From Kitasatospora sp. MAA4 (lineage in GTDB: Bacteria > Actinomycetota > Actinomycetes > Streptomycetales > Streptomycetaceae): 64,000 bases of DNA. The stretch lies in the NCBI RefSeq assembly GCF_029893355.1, contig NZ_JARZAI010000023.1, forward strand, positions 62,001-126,000, written 5' to 3'. A model generated the notes under the pieces. That model made no database searches, was not told where the DNA came from, and worked only from the letters and a program-made list of their open reading frames with translations. Of this stretch, positions 31,842 through 40,317 are shown in pieces (position 1 is the first letter of the stretch; the number at the start of each line of letters is the position of its first letter). The position numbers and the translations under genes are program-made.

Positions 31842-33335
31842 TCAGTCCGTGCTGCAGCAGGCGCCCTCGGTGGCGGGGGCGCTCAGCACCGGCACACCGA
31901 CGGTCGGCAGGCCCAGCATGACGCCTGCCGGCTTGGCCGCCGGCGCCGCCGTGCGCCGCTCCCAGGCGTCGCCCGCCCGGGTGCGGCGGACGGCGAGCGT
32001 GGGGCCCTCGGCGAGCAGGTGGTGCGGGGCCGCGTAGGTGATCTCCACGGTGACCACGTCCCCCGGGCGCACCGGATCGGCCGGCCGCTCGAAGTGCACC
32101 AGCCGGTTGTCGGGCGCCCGGCCGGAGAGCCGGTCGGTCCGGTTGTCCTTCTTGCCCTCGCCCTCGGCGACCAGGATCTCCAGGGTCCGCCCGACCTGCT
32201 TCTTGTTCTCCTCCCAGGAGATCTCCTCCTGGAGGGCGATCAGCCGCTCGTATCGGGCCTGCACCACGGCCTTCGGGATCTGGTCCGCCATCTCGGCGGC
32301 CGGGGTCCCGGGGCGCTTGGAGTACTGGAAGGTGAAGGCATTGGTGAAGCGGGCCTGCCGGACCACGTGCAGGGTCTGCTCGAAGTCCTCCTCGGTCTCG
32401 CCGGGGAAGCCGACGATGATGTCGGTGGAGATCGCGGCGTCCGGCATCGCGGCGCGCACCTTCTCGATGATCCCGAGGAAGCGCTCCTGGCGGTACGAGC
32501 GCTTCATCGCCCGCAGCACGGTGTCCGAGCCGGACTGCAGCGGCATGTGCAGCTGGTGCATCACGTTCGGCGTCTCGGCCATCGCCGCGATCACGTCGTC
32601 GGTGAAGTCGCGCGGGTGCGGCGAGGTGAAGCGGACCCGCTCCAGGCCCTCGACCTGCCCACAGGCCCGCAGCAGCTTGGAGAAGGCCTCGCGGTCGCCC
32701 AGGTCGGAGCCGTACGCGTTGACGTTCTGGCCGAGCAGGGTCACCTCGATGACGCCCTCGCCGACCAGCGCCTCGACCTCGGCGAGCACGTCGCCGGGGC
32801 GGCGGTCCTCCTCCTTGCCGCGCAGCGCGGGGACGATGCAGAAGGTGCAGGTGTTGTTGCAGCCGACCGAGATCGCCACCCAGGCGGCGTAGGCCGACTC
32901 GCGGCGGGTGGGCAGCGTGGAGGGGAAGGTCTCCAGCGACTCCAGGATCTCCACCTGGGCCTGCTGCTCGATCCGGGCGCGCTCCAGCAGGGCGGGCAGG
33001 TGACCGATGTTGTGGGTGCCGAAGACGACGTCCACCCAGGGCGCCTTCTGCACGATGGTCGCGCGGTCCTTCTGGGCCAGGCAGCCGCCGACGGCGATCT
33101 GCATGCCCTTCCTGGCGGCCTTGGCGGGGGCGAGCTGGCCGAGGTTGCCGTACAGCTTGTTGTCGGCGTTCTCGCGCACCGCGCAGGTGTTGAAGACCAC
33201 CAGGTCGGGGTCGCCGCCCTGGTCGGCCTTCACGTATCCGGCGTCCTCCAGCAGGCCGGACAGCCGCTCGGAGTCGTGGACGTTCATCTGACAGCCGTAC
33301 GTGACGACTTTGTAAGTTCGCAAGCTCTCTCCCAT
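31842..33335 (-). CDS. miaB: tRNA-2-methylthio-N6-dimethylallyladenosine synthase MiaB
   Basis: Radical-SAM methylthiotransferase that adds the 2-methylthio group to i6A37 made by MiaA, 497 residues. The UPF0004 domain has Cys15 (TYGCQMN), Cys51 (FNTCAVREN) and Cys85 (GGCLAQ). The radical-SAM cluster is Cys159, 163 and 166 (GCNNTCTFC). A C-terminal TRAM domain starts near residue 385. The start was placed at ATG 33335 just before RTYKVVTYGC; the much longer open frame runs antisense through the next gene and is not coding. The ribosome site is weak. Confidence 0.94.
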   Translation of the reverse strand: MGESLRTYKVVTYGCQMNVHDSERLSGLLEDAGYVKADQGGDPDLVVFNTCAVRENADNKLYGNLGQLAPAKAARKGMQIAVGGCLAQKDRATIVQKAPWVDVVFGTHNIGHLPALLERARIEQQAQVEILESLETFPSTLPTRRESAYAAWVAISVGCNNTCTFCIVPALRGKEEDRRPGDVLAEVEALVGEGVIEVTLLGQNVNAYGSDLGDREAFSKLLRACGQVEGLERVRFTSPHPRDFTDDVIAAMAETPNVMHQLHMPLQSGSDTVLRAMKRSYRQERFLGIIEKVRAAMPDAAISTDIIVGFPGETEEDFEQTLHVVRQARFTNAFTFQYSKRPGTPAAEMADQIPKAVVQARYERLIALQEEISWEENKKQVGRTLEILVAEGEGKKDNRTDRLSGRAPDNRLVHFERPADPVRPGDVVTVEITYAAPHHLLAEGPTLAVRRTRAGDAWERRTAAPAAKPAGVMLGLPTVGVPVLSAPATEGACCSTD

Positions 33336-33437
33336 ACCCACGACAGCAAGGGTACGGGCAGCCCGGGCAGCCCCAGAAGGGGCGCTGCCCCGGGGCACCC
33401 CCTCCCGGATCCCGCGCGCGCCTGGCAGGATCCCCCC

Positions 33438-34442
33438 ATGACACCGAGCACCGGACGCATGCGCGCCGCCGCGCGCAACCGGCTCTGGCGGGCGGCCGCG
33501 GCGCTCCTGCTGGTGGTCGGAGCGCTGGCCGGCTGGTGGCTGGACGGCGGCGGCACGGCCTCCTACCCCAAGGGCGTGTACGGCTTCGCCACCGGCGTGC
33601 AGAGCGGTGTCTACGACAAGTACGGCCAGCTGCTGCGGCACTACCTGAACGACAAGATGCCCGGCATCCAGCTCCGACTGGACGGCTCGCAGGGCTCGGT
33701 GGACAACCTGGAGCGGGTCACCCAGGGCCGCGACGACTTCGCCATCGCCACCGCCGACTCGGTGGCCGACTTCAACGAGACCGGCAGCGACCGGCTGCGC
33801 GCGATCGCCCGGCTCTACGACGACTACCTCCAGCTGATCGTCCCCGCCGACTCCCCGGTGACCCAGGCCTCCCAGCTCAAGGGCCTGCGGGTCGGCGTCG
33901 GACAGCCCAAGTCCGGCGTGAGCCTGGTGACCCACCAGCTGCTGGCGGCCGCCGGGATCGATCCGGACACCGGGATCACGGCCGAGCCGCTCGGGGTGGA
34001 GGACGCCGCGAACGAGCTCCAGTCAGGGAAGATCGACGCCTTCTTCTGGTCCGGCGGGCTGCCCACCGGCGCGCTCACCGACCTGTCCAACCGGTTCCCG
34101 ATCCGGCTGGTGCCGCTCGGCGACCTGATCGACGCGCTCCACAAGGAGGGCGGCGACACCGGCGCGTACCGGGCCGCCGTGCTGCCCGCCGATGTCTACC
34201 CGAAGGCCCAGCCCTTCGGCACCCCGGTGCTGACGATGGCGGTGCCCAACCTGCTGATCACCCGGGCCGACGTCGACCCCTCGCTGGTCGAGACGGTGAC
34301 CAAGGCGGTGATCGACAGCCGGGACTCGATAGGCCAGCAGGTGCACGCCGCCCAGGTGGTGGACCGCAGCACCGCCGTCTACACCGACCCGCTGGAACTG
34401 CACGACGGCGCCAAGCGCTACTACCGCTCCGCCAAACCCTGA
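33438..34442 (+). CDS. TAXI-family solute-binding protein (TRAP-type), orphan
   Basis: 334 residues. An N-terminal signal anchor (RLWRAAAALLLVVGALAGWWL, about 15-35) lacks an obvious cleavage site or lipobox. The binding domain starts YGFATGVQSGVYDKYGQLLRHYL, typical of TAXI proteins, with KGLRVGVGQPKSG and DAFFWSGGLPTGAL further on. TAXI proteins normally deliver small acids such as glutamate or 2-oxoglutarate to a fused DctQM transporter, but none is nearby. It is convergent with the sensor kinase gene gluK, with 6 bases between the stops. It could be a sensor or part of a transporter encoded elsewhere. Confidence 0.82.
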   Translation: MTPSTGRMRAAARNRLWRAAAALLLVVGALAGWWLDGGGTASYPKGVYGFATGVQSGVYDKYGQLLRHYLNDKMPGIQLRLDGSQGSVDNLERVTQGRDDFAIATADSVADFNETGSDRLRAIARLYDDYLQLIVPADSPVTQASQLKGLRVGVGQPKSGVSLVTHQLLAAAGIDPDTGITAEPLGVEDAANELQSGKIDAFFWSGGLPTGALTDLSNRFPIRLVPLGDLIDALHKEGGDTGAYRAAVLPADVYPKAQPFGTPVLTMAVPNLLITRADVDPSLVETVTKAVIDSRDSIGQQVHAAQVVDRSTAVYTDPLELHDGAKRYYRSAKP

Positions 34443-34448
34443 GGCCCG

Positions 34449-35882
34449 CTACAGCAGGGCGCGCGGCACGGTGAAGGTGACGGCCAGCCCGGTCGGCCGC
34501 ACCGCGGCGAACTCCAGCGAGCCGCCGCCCGCCGTCAGCAGGGTCCGGGCGATCGAGAGCCCGAGGCCGGAGCCGTCCACGTTCTGGTGCCTGGGGCTGC
34601 GCCAGAAGCGGTCGCCGACCCGGGCCAGCTCCTCCTCGGTGAGGCCGGGACCGCAGTCCGCCACGGTGACCGCGACCTCCTGCGCCCGCACCTCCACCAC
34701 CAGCGTCACCCCGCTGCCCGGCGGTCCGAACTTCAGAGCGTTGTCGAGCACCGCGTCCAGCGCGCTGCCGAAGCCGATCGGATCGGCCCAGCCGCGGGCC
34801 GACGGCGGGGCCGTCGAGGTCAGGGCCAGGCCGCGCCGGCGGGCCAGCGGCTGCCAGGCGTCCACCCGGGCCAGCACCAGCGCCGTCAGGTCGACCGGCT
34901 CCGGCTCTGGCCGGGTGCCCTCGGCGGTCGCCAGACCGAGCAGGTCGTCCAGCACCCGGGCCAGCCGGACCCCCTCCTCGCGCACGCTGCCGAGATCCGC
35001 CTCGTGCTGCTCGGGCAGCTCCAGGCCGAGCAGCTCGACCCGCAGCAGCAGCGCCGCGAGCGGGTTGCGCAGCTGGTGCGAGGCGTCCGCGACGAAGGCC
35101 CGCTGCTGGTCGAGGACCAGCACCACGTGGTCGGCCATGTCGTTGAACGAGTGCGCCAGCCGGCGCAGCTCGGGCGGCCCGCCGGCCGCGGCCACCCGGG
35201 CGTTCATCTGGCCGGTGGCGATGTCGTGGGCCGCCCGGTCCAGGGTCCGCACCGGGCGCAGCACCCACTCGGTGAGCCGCACCGCGAACAGCACCGAGAC
35301 GATCACGGCAACGGCCTCGCCGGCGGCCAGCAGCATCCAGAGGTGCTCGATCCGCACCCGCAGGGCGTCCGAGGGGGACTCGGTGACGACGACCGCGACC
35401 ACGTCGCCGTCCCGGATCACCGGGGAGGCGACGATCAGCGTGCGGTCCGGGGTCCACGGCCAGACCTGCGGCGGGTCCTGGCTGCGGCGCCCGTCGGCGG
35501 CCTCCTGGACCGCCCGGCCGCCGACGCCGGTGTCGGGGCGCTTCCAGTCGCCGGGGGCGATCGCCAGCACGCTGCCGTCGGTCATGAAGAGGCCGATCTT
35601 CACCCCGTAGAGGTCGTGGTAGCGCTGCACCTCGGCCCGCAGCTCGTGCAGCTGGGCGGCGTCCGGCAGCGCGGCGCCGGACGCGGTGTCCTGGCTGGAG
35701 TCGGAGCGCGAGGGCAGGCCCTGGGTGGGCACCTCCTGGGCGAACCGGGTGGCGTCGTCCATCCGGTCCACCACCACCTGGCTCTGCTCCGCGGCCGCCA
35801 TCACGGTGGCCAGCGGCACTCCGAGGGCAGCCATGACGCAGCCCATCAGGGCGAGCAGGATGCCCAGCAGGCGGGTGCGCAT
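34449..35882 (-). CDS. gluK: Sensor histidine kinase, probable GluK
   Basis: Membrane sensor kinase of 477 residues. First transmembrane segment at about 5-28, extracellular sensor about 31-178, second segment about 181-203, HAMP about 204-258. The H-box is ADASHQLRNPLAAL with phospho-acceptor His269. The ATPase has N-box LDNALKFGPPG, G1 ADCGPGLTEEE and G2 GSGLGLSIARTLL. It follows the response regulator gene by 7 bases. From memory, the S. coelicolor system next to gluABCD, GluR-GluK, responds to glutamate; position and type agree, so I use that name with reserve. Confidence 0.85.
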   Translation of the reverse strand: MRTRLLGILLALMGCVMAALGVPLATVMAAAEQSQVVVDRMDDATRFAQEVPTQGLPSRSDSSQDTASGAALPDAAQLHELRAEVQRYHDLYGVKIGLFMTDGSVLAIAPGDWKRPDTGVGGRAVQEAADGRRSQDPPQVWPWTPDRTLIVASPVIRDGDVVAVVVTESPSDALRVRIEHLWMLLAAGEAVAVIVSVLFAVRLTEWVLRPVRTLDRAAHDIATGQMNARVAAAGGPPELRRLAHSFNDMADHVVLVLDQQRAFVADASHQLRNPLAALLLRVELLGLELPEQHEADLGSVREEGVRLARVLDDLLGLATAEGTRPEPEPVDLTALVLARVDAWQPLARRRGLALTSTAPPSARGWADPIGFGSALDAVLDNALKFGPPGSGVTLVVEVRAQEVAVTVADCGPGLTEEELARVGDRFWRSPRHQNVDGSGLGLSIARTLLTAGGGSLEFAAVRPTGLAVTFTVPRALL

Positions 35883-35889
35883 GCCCGGA

Positions 35890-36630
35890 TCAGCCCGCCG
35901 GGGGCTGCGACGGGGACTGCGAGGGCGACTGCGGGATCAGCCGGTAGCCGACCCCGCGCACCGCCTCGACCAGTCCGGGCAGCGCGAGCTTGGTGCGCAG
36001 CGAACCGATGTGCACCTCCAGGGTCCGGCCGTTGCCCTCCCAGCCGCTCTGCCAGACCTCGCTGAAGATCTGCTCGCGGCGGTAGACCACGCCCGGGCTC
36101 TGGGCGAGCAGGGCCAGCAGGTCGAACTCCTTGCGGGTCAGGGCGACGTCGCGGCCGGCCACGCTGACCCGGCGGCGCTCGCGGTCGATGCTGATGCCCC
36201 AGGACTCCAGCGAGCCGAGGCCGCCGACCGCCTCGGGCTGCTCGGCCTGGCCTGCGGCCGGGGGCTGGAAGCGCCGGGCCACCGCGTGGATCCGGGCGAG
36301 CAGCTCACCCATGTCGTAGGGCTTGGTGATGTAGTCGTCCGCGCCGAGGTTGAGCCCGTGGATCCGGGACCGTATGTCGGCCCGCGCGGTGACCATGATC
36401 ACCGGGACACCGCTGCCGGCCCGGATCCGGCTGCACACCTCGAACCCGTCCCGGTCGGGCAGCCCGAGGTCCAGCAGCACCACCCGGTAGGGGTCGGAGC
36501 CGTCCGGCACCAGGGCGTCCAGCGCCTCGTGCCCGCTGCGCGCGTGCCGCACCTGGAAGCCGTGCCGGCTCAGCACCGCGACCAGCGCAGCCGCGACCCG
36601 GTCATCGTCCTCGACGAGGAGCAGCCGCAT
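35890..36630 (-). CDS. gluR: Response regulator, OmpR family, probable GluR
   Basis: DNA-binding response regulator of 246 residues. The receiver domain has acidic Asp8/Asp9, phospho-acceptor Asp54 (VVLLDLGLPD) and Lys in ITKPYD near 106. The C-terminal winged helix includes LTRKEFDLLALLAQSPGVV and RTLEVHIGSLRTKL. A Gln/Ser/Pro tail ends the protein. The ATG at 36630 is preceded by GGGAAGG; an upstream GTG/ATG would add 24 odd residues. It is divergent from gluA with 295 bases between, the likely site of its action on the importer operon. Confidence 0.86.
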   Translation of the reverse strand: MRLLLVEDDDRVAAALVAVLSRHGFQVRHARSGHEALDALVPDGSDPYRVVLLDLGLPDRDGFEVCSRIRAGSGVPVIMVTARADIRSRIHGLNLGADDYITKPYDMGELLARIHAVARRFQPPAAGQAEQPEAVGGLGSLESWGISIDRERRRVSVAGRDVALTRKEFDLLALLAQSPGVVYRREQIFSEVWQSGWEGNGRTLEVHIGSLRTKLALPGLVEAVRGVGYRLIPQSPSQSPSQPPAG

Positions 36631-36925
36631 CCCACACCTTCCCGCTCGGAAACCGCCTCCCGGCAGCCCTCGGCTGTCGGCGAAGCGCTCATCCTCCCCC
36701 ACCGTCGCCGCTCGGGCCAGCCCCTGGATGGCGAGAAGCTCCGATGGGGGGCGTGTGTCTCTTTCGTGATGCTCAAGTTCCGCTCAGATAGGCTGACGTG
36801 GCACCGTCAGGCGGCCTACGGTCGTCTCACCGGGGGCTGCGGGCTCCGCCGGCTCATCAGCCCCCGGTGCCAGTCCGACCCGGGGGGAGTCGCTCCTGCC
36901 GGCCGTACCAGGGAGCAGGGGCGAC
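36631..36925 (+). promoter_or_regulatory. Divergent gluR / gluA control region
   Basis: 295 bases between the divergent regulator and importer operons. On the plus strand GTGATG (36766-36771) and TAGGCT (36789-36794) are 17 bases apart, a moderate promoter that would place the start near 36801 and leave a leader of about 125 bases to gluA. I could not identify a confident GluR repeat. Confidence 0.4.
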
Positions 36926-37687
36926 ATGACCGAGACCGCGGACTCCGGGCCCAAGGCCCTGGTCGAGCTGACCGGGGTCAACAAGCACTTCGGCGCCCTG
37001 CACGTCCTCCAGGACATCAATCTGACGATCAGCCAGGGCGAGGTCGTGGTCGTCATCGGCCCGTCCGGCTCGGGCAAGTCGACGCTCTGCCGCACCATCA
37101 ACCGGCTGGAGACGATCGACGCCGGCCGGATCACCATCGACGGCGAGCCGCTGCCCGCCGAGGGGCGGGAGCTGGCCCGGCTGCGAGCCGAGGTCGGCAT
37201 GGTGTTCCAGAGCTTCAACCTCTTCGCGCACAAGACCGTGCTGGAGAACGTGGTGCTCGCCCAGGTCAAGGTGCGCCGGACCGATCGGGCGGCGGCCGAG
37301 GCCAAGGCCCATGCGCTGCTCGACCGGGTCGGGGTGGCGGCGCAGGCGGACAAGTTCCCCGCCCAGCTCTCCGGCGGCCAGCAGCAGCGGGTGGCGATCG
37401 CCCGCGCGCTGGCGATGGACCCGAAGGTGCTGCTCTTCGACGAGCCCACCTCCGCCCTCGACCCGGAGATGATCACCGAGGTCCTGGACGTCATGCGCGG
37501 CCTCGCCGCCGAGGGCATGACGATGGTCGTGGTCACCCACGAGATGGGCTTCGCCCGCTCCGCCGCGAACCGGGTGCTGTTCATGGCCGATGGCCGGATC
37601 GTCGAGGAGAACACCCCCGAGGCGTTCTTCACCAATCCGCGCAGCGACCGGGCCAAGGACTTCCTCTCCAAGATCCTCCGCCACTGA
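36926..37687 (+). CDS. gluA: Glutamate ABC importer ATPase GluA
   Basis: ATP-binding subunit of a polar amino acid importer, 253 residues. Walker A GPSGSGKST, Q-loop MVFQSFNLF, signature LSGGQQQRVAIARAL, Walker B VLLFDEPTSALDPE and switch His in VVVTHEMGF are all intact, and the length is standard. The ATG follows GGAGCAGGGGCGAC. It is the first gene of gluABCD; 102 bases separate it from gluB. Close similarity to GlnQ-type ATPases means glutamate rather than glutamine is inferred from synteny with S. coelicolor. Confidence 0.92.
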   Translation: MTETADSGPKALVELTGVNKHFGALHVLQDINLTISQGEVVVVIGPSGSGKSTLCRTINRLETIDAGRITIDGEPLPAEGRELARLRAEVGMVFQSFNLFAHKTVLENVVLAQVKVRRTDRAAAEAKAHALLDRVGVAAQADKFPAQLSGGQQQRVAIARALAMDPKVLLFDEPTSALDPEMITEVLDVMRGLAAEGMTMVVVTHEMGFARSAANRVLFMADGRIVEENTPEAFFTNPRSDRAKDFLSKILRH

Positions 37688-37789
37688 GCACGTCAACCTC
37701 CCCGCACATCCACGCCTGAGCACGGCTCGGCGTTCCCCTCCGGCCGCACGCGCCGGACCGCAACCTCCCGGCTTAGGAGCCACTTCACC

Positions 37790-38707
37790 ATGCCCGTTCG
37801 CAGGCCCGTTCGTATGCCCTCCCGCAGGCCCGCCGCAGCCGCCCTGGCCCTGCTGGCGCTCACCGCCACCGCCGCCTGCGGCAAGAGCGGCTCGCCCTCC
37901 ACCGGCGCGGACAGCGCGCGGAGCACCGGCTACACCGTGAAGACCGACGCGAAGCTGGACGGCTCGCCGACCTTCGCCGCGGCCAAGGCGCGCGGCAAGC
38001 TGGTCATCGGCGCCAAGGCCGACCAGCCGGGCCTCGGCTTCGAGGACATCACCACCAACACCCGCAACGGCTTCGACATCGAGATCGCCAGGATGGTCGC
38101 CGCCGACCTCGGCTTCTCGGACAGCCAGATCGAGTGGAAGACCATCGACTCGGCCAACCGCGAGACGGCGCTGGCCGGCGGCCAGATCGACTACTACGTC
38201 GGCACCTACAGCATCAACGACAAGCGCAAGGCCCAGGTCTCCTTCGCCGGCCCGTACTACCTCGCCGGCCAGGACCTGCTGGTGCGCAAGGACAACACCG
38301 ACATCACCGGGCCCGAGTCGACCAAGGGCCGCAAGGTCTGCACGGTCACCGGATCGACCTCGGTGGACACCATCAGGACCTACGGCGCCGACGTGACCAC
38401 CTTCGGCTCCTACTCGAGTTGCGTCGACAAGCTGATCACCAAGGACGTCGATGCGGTCACCACCGACGACGCGATCCTCAAGGGCTACGCGGCCCAGAAC
38501 GCCACCCAACTCAAGGTGGTCGGCAAGCCGTTCAGCACCGAGAAGTACGGCGTCGGCCTGAACAAGGACGACAAGGTGCTGCGCGCCGCGATCGACGACG
38601 CGCTCAAGGCGCACGAGGACAACGGCGACTGGAAGAGCGCCTACGACCGGACGCTGGGCACCTCGGGCTCGGCCGCCCCGCAGCCGCCCGCCCTCGAACG
38701 CTACTGA
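37790..38707 (+). CDS. gluB: Glutamate-binding lipoprotein GluB
   Basis: Periplasmic-type binding protein, family 3, 305 residues. Lipobox TATAAC with the Cys near residue 30, after an Arg-rich start; a second ATG at 37814 is an alternative start that keeps the signal peptide. The binding domain begins RGKLVIGAKADQPGLGF and contains GFDIEIARMVAADLGF, GQIDYYVGTYSINDKRK and VCTVTGSTSVDTI, with an extra Cys pair typical of the glutamate-binding branch. It delivers substrate to GluC/GluD. The stop is one base from the gluC ATG. Confidence 0.92.
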   Translation: MPVRRPVRMPSRRPAAAALALLALTATAACGKSGSPSTGADSARSTGYTVKTDAKLDGSPTFAAAKARGKLVIGAKADQPGLGFEDITTNTRNGFDIEIARMVAADLGFSDSQIEWKTIDSANRETALAGGQIDYYVGTYSINDKRKAQVSFAGPYYLAGQDLLVRKDNTDITGPESTKGRKVCTVTGSTSVDTIRTYGADVTTFGSYSSCVDKLITKDVDAVTTDDAILKGYAAQNATQLKVVGKPFSTEKYGVGLNKDDKVLRAAIDDALKAHEDNGDWKSAYDRTLGTSGSAAPQPPALERY

Positions 38708-38708
38708 G

Positions 38709-39359
38709 ATGGGCATGCTGTTCGAGGACGGGAACTTCGGGCTGTTTCGCGACGGCTTCCTGCGGACCGTCGAACTGAGCGCGGCCAGTGCCGTGCTGGC
38801 CCTGCTCCTCGGGACCCTGCTGGCCGCCTTCCGGGTCTCGCCGGTGCCGGTGCTGCGGAGCTTCGCGACCGTCTGGGTCGGCGTCTTCCGCAACACCCCG
38901 CTGACCCTGCTCTTCTTCGCGGTGACCTTCGGCCTGCCCCGGGTGGACGTCCACCTCTCGGCCTTCGTCGGCGCGGTGCTCGCGCTCGGCTGCTACACGG
39001 CGAGCTTCGTCTGCGAGGTGGTCCGCTCCGGGATCAACACCGTCCCGGTGGGCCAGGCCGAGGCCGCCCGCAGCCTGGGCATGACCTTCGGTCAGACCCT
39101 GGTCCAGATCGTCCTTCCGCAGGCGGGCCGGGCCGTGCTCGGACCGATGAGCAGCATCTTCATCGCACTGCCGAGGAACTCCGCGATCGCCGGCGCCTTC
39201 AACGTCGCCGAGCTGTACAGCGTGCAGCAGACACTGTCCGAACGGGGTTACGCCATCTTCGTCCTCTTCTTCTGGGTCGCGCTCGCCTACCTGTGCATCA
39301 GCGCGGCGGTCGGGCTGGCCTTCCGCCGGCTCGAACACCGCCCGGCGGTGGCCCGATGA
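38709..39359 (+). CDS. gluC: Glutamate ABC importer permease GluC
   Basis: Membrane subunit of 216 residues, the usual size for HisM/GlnP-type permeases. The leading TVELSAASAVLALLLGTLLAA is the first membrane helix. The ATPase-coupling loop reads GQAEAARSLGMTFGQTLVQIVLPQ. A second Met codon at 38715 is an alternative start. It ends by overlapping the start of gluD (ATGA), so the two permeases are made in equal amounts and should form a heterodimer. Confidence 0.92.
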   Translation: MGMLFEDGNFGLFRDGFLRTVELSAASAVLALLLGTLLAAFRVSPVPVLRSFATVWVGVFRNTPLTLLFFAVTFGLPRVDVHLSAFVGAVLALGCYTASFVCEVVRSGINTVPVGQAEAARSLGMTFGQTLVQIVLPQAGRAVLGPMSSIFIALPRNSAIAGAFNVAELYSVQQTLSERGYAIFVLFFWVALAYLCISAAVGLAFRRLEHRPAVAR

Positions 39360-40189
39360 CCGCCCGCGCGAGTGTGCTCTACGACGTCCCGGGCCCGCGC
39401 GCCAGGGCCCGCTACCGGGCCTTCGGCGTGCTCGGCGCAGCCGGCATCGCCGCGCTGCTCTGGTACGTCTACGCCCAGCTGGCCGAGCACGGCCAGTTCA
39501 GCGCGCAGATGTGGGCCCCCTTCGAGTACACCGCGGTCCAGCAGCTGATCCTGAACGGGGTGCGGGACACCCTGACGGCCTTCGGACTCGCCGCGCTGCT
39601 CTCGCTGGTGCTCGGCGCGCTGCTGGCGGCCGGGCGGCTCTCCGACCACCGGCCGGTGCGCTGGGCGGCCTCCGCGGTGGTCGAGTTCTTCCGTGCGATG
39701 CCCCTGCTGATCATGATCTTCGCGCTCTACCAGGCGGTGTTCAGCTCCCAGCCGCTGTGGGCCCTGGTGCTGGGCCTGGGTCTGTACAACGGCTCGGTGC
39801 AGGCCGAGATCATCCGCAGCGGCGTCAACGCGGTGCCGCGCGGCCAGAGCGAGGCGGCGTACGCGCTGGGGCTGCGCAAGACCCAGGTGATGGCCACCGT
39901 GCTGGTGCCGCAGGCCGTCCGGGCGATGCTGCCGGCGATGATCGGCCAGCTGGTCGTCACCCTCAAGGACACCTCGCTGGGCTTCGTGATCACCTACACC
40001 GAACTGCTCTACGCGGGGAAGCTGATCGCGGGCAACACCAGTACGCCGCAGGGCTACCCCTACATCCCCGTGGTCCTGGTGATCGCACCGATCTACATCG
40101 CGCTCTGCCTCGCGCTGACGGCGCTGGCCCGGTGGATCGAGTCCCGCGGGCGCCGCGGCGCGAACCGGCGCACACCGGCCCCTGCTTGA
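39356..40189 (+). CDS. gluD: Glutamate ABC importer permease GluD
   Basis: Second membrane subunit, 277 residues, longer than GluC by an N-terminal cytoplasmic stretch (ASVLYDVPGPRARARYR) and an extra helix (FGVLGAAGIAALLWYVYA). The coupling loop is GQSEAAYALGLRKTQVMATVLVPQ. The ATG overlaps the gluC stop; the longer open frame upstream is shadow. A basic tail RRGANRRTPAPA ends the protein. No terminator is apparent in the 128 bases before the next gene, a monooxygenase in the same direction. Confidence 0.92.
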   Translation: MTARASVLYDVPGPRARARYRAFGVLGAAGIAALLWYVYAQLAEHGQFSAQMWAPFEYTAVQQLILNGVRDTLTAFGLAALLSLVLGALLAAGRLSDHRPVRWAASAVVEFFRAMPLLIMIFALYQAVFSSQPLWALVLGLGLYNGSVQAEIIRSGVNAVPRGQSEAAYALGLRKTQVMATVLVPQAVRAMLPAMIGQLVVTLKDTSLGFVITYTELLYAGKLIAGNTSTPQGYPYIPVVLVIAPIYIALCLALTALARWIESRGRRGANRRTPAPA

Positions 40190-40317
40190 CGGACACCCAG
40201 GTGATCTGTTGCATTGCTCTTCGTGACACCACCCGGGACCTCCCCCGCTCCACCTGACACGGGATCGCCCTCGGCCGGCCCCGGGGTCCGCCGCGACGCC
40301 GACCGGCAAGGCCGCTC

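Noticed and set aside
33361..33400. Hairpin between miaB and the TAXI gene as a terminator
   Set aside because: The stem has a two-base bulge, and both flanking genes start, not end, here.
31842..33935. MiaB with a 200-residue N-terminal extension
   Set aside because: The extra residues are antisense to the TAXI gene; the conserved MiaB start lies at 33335.
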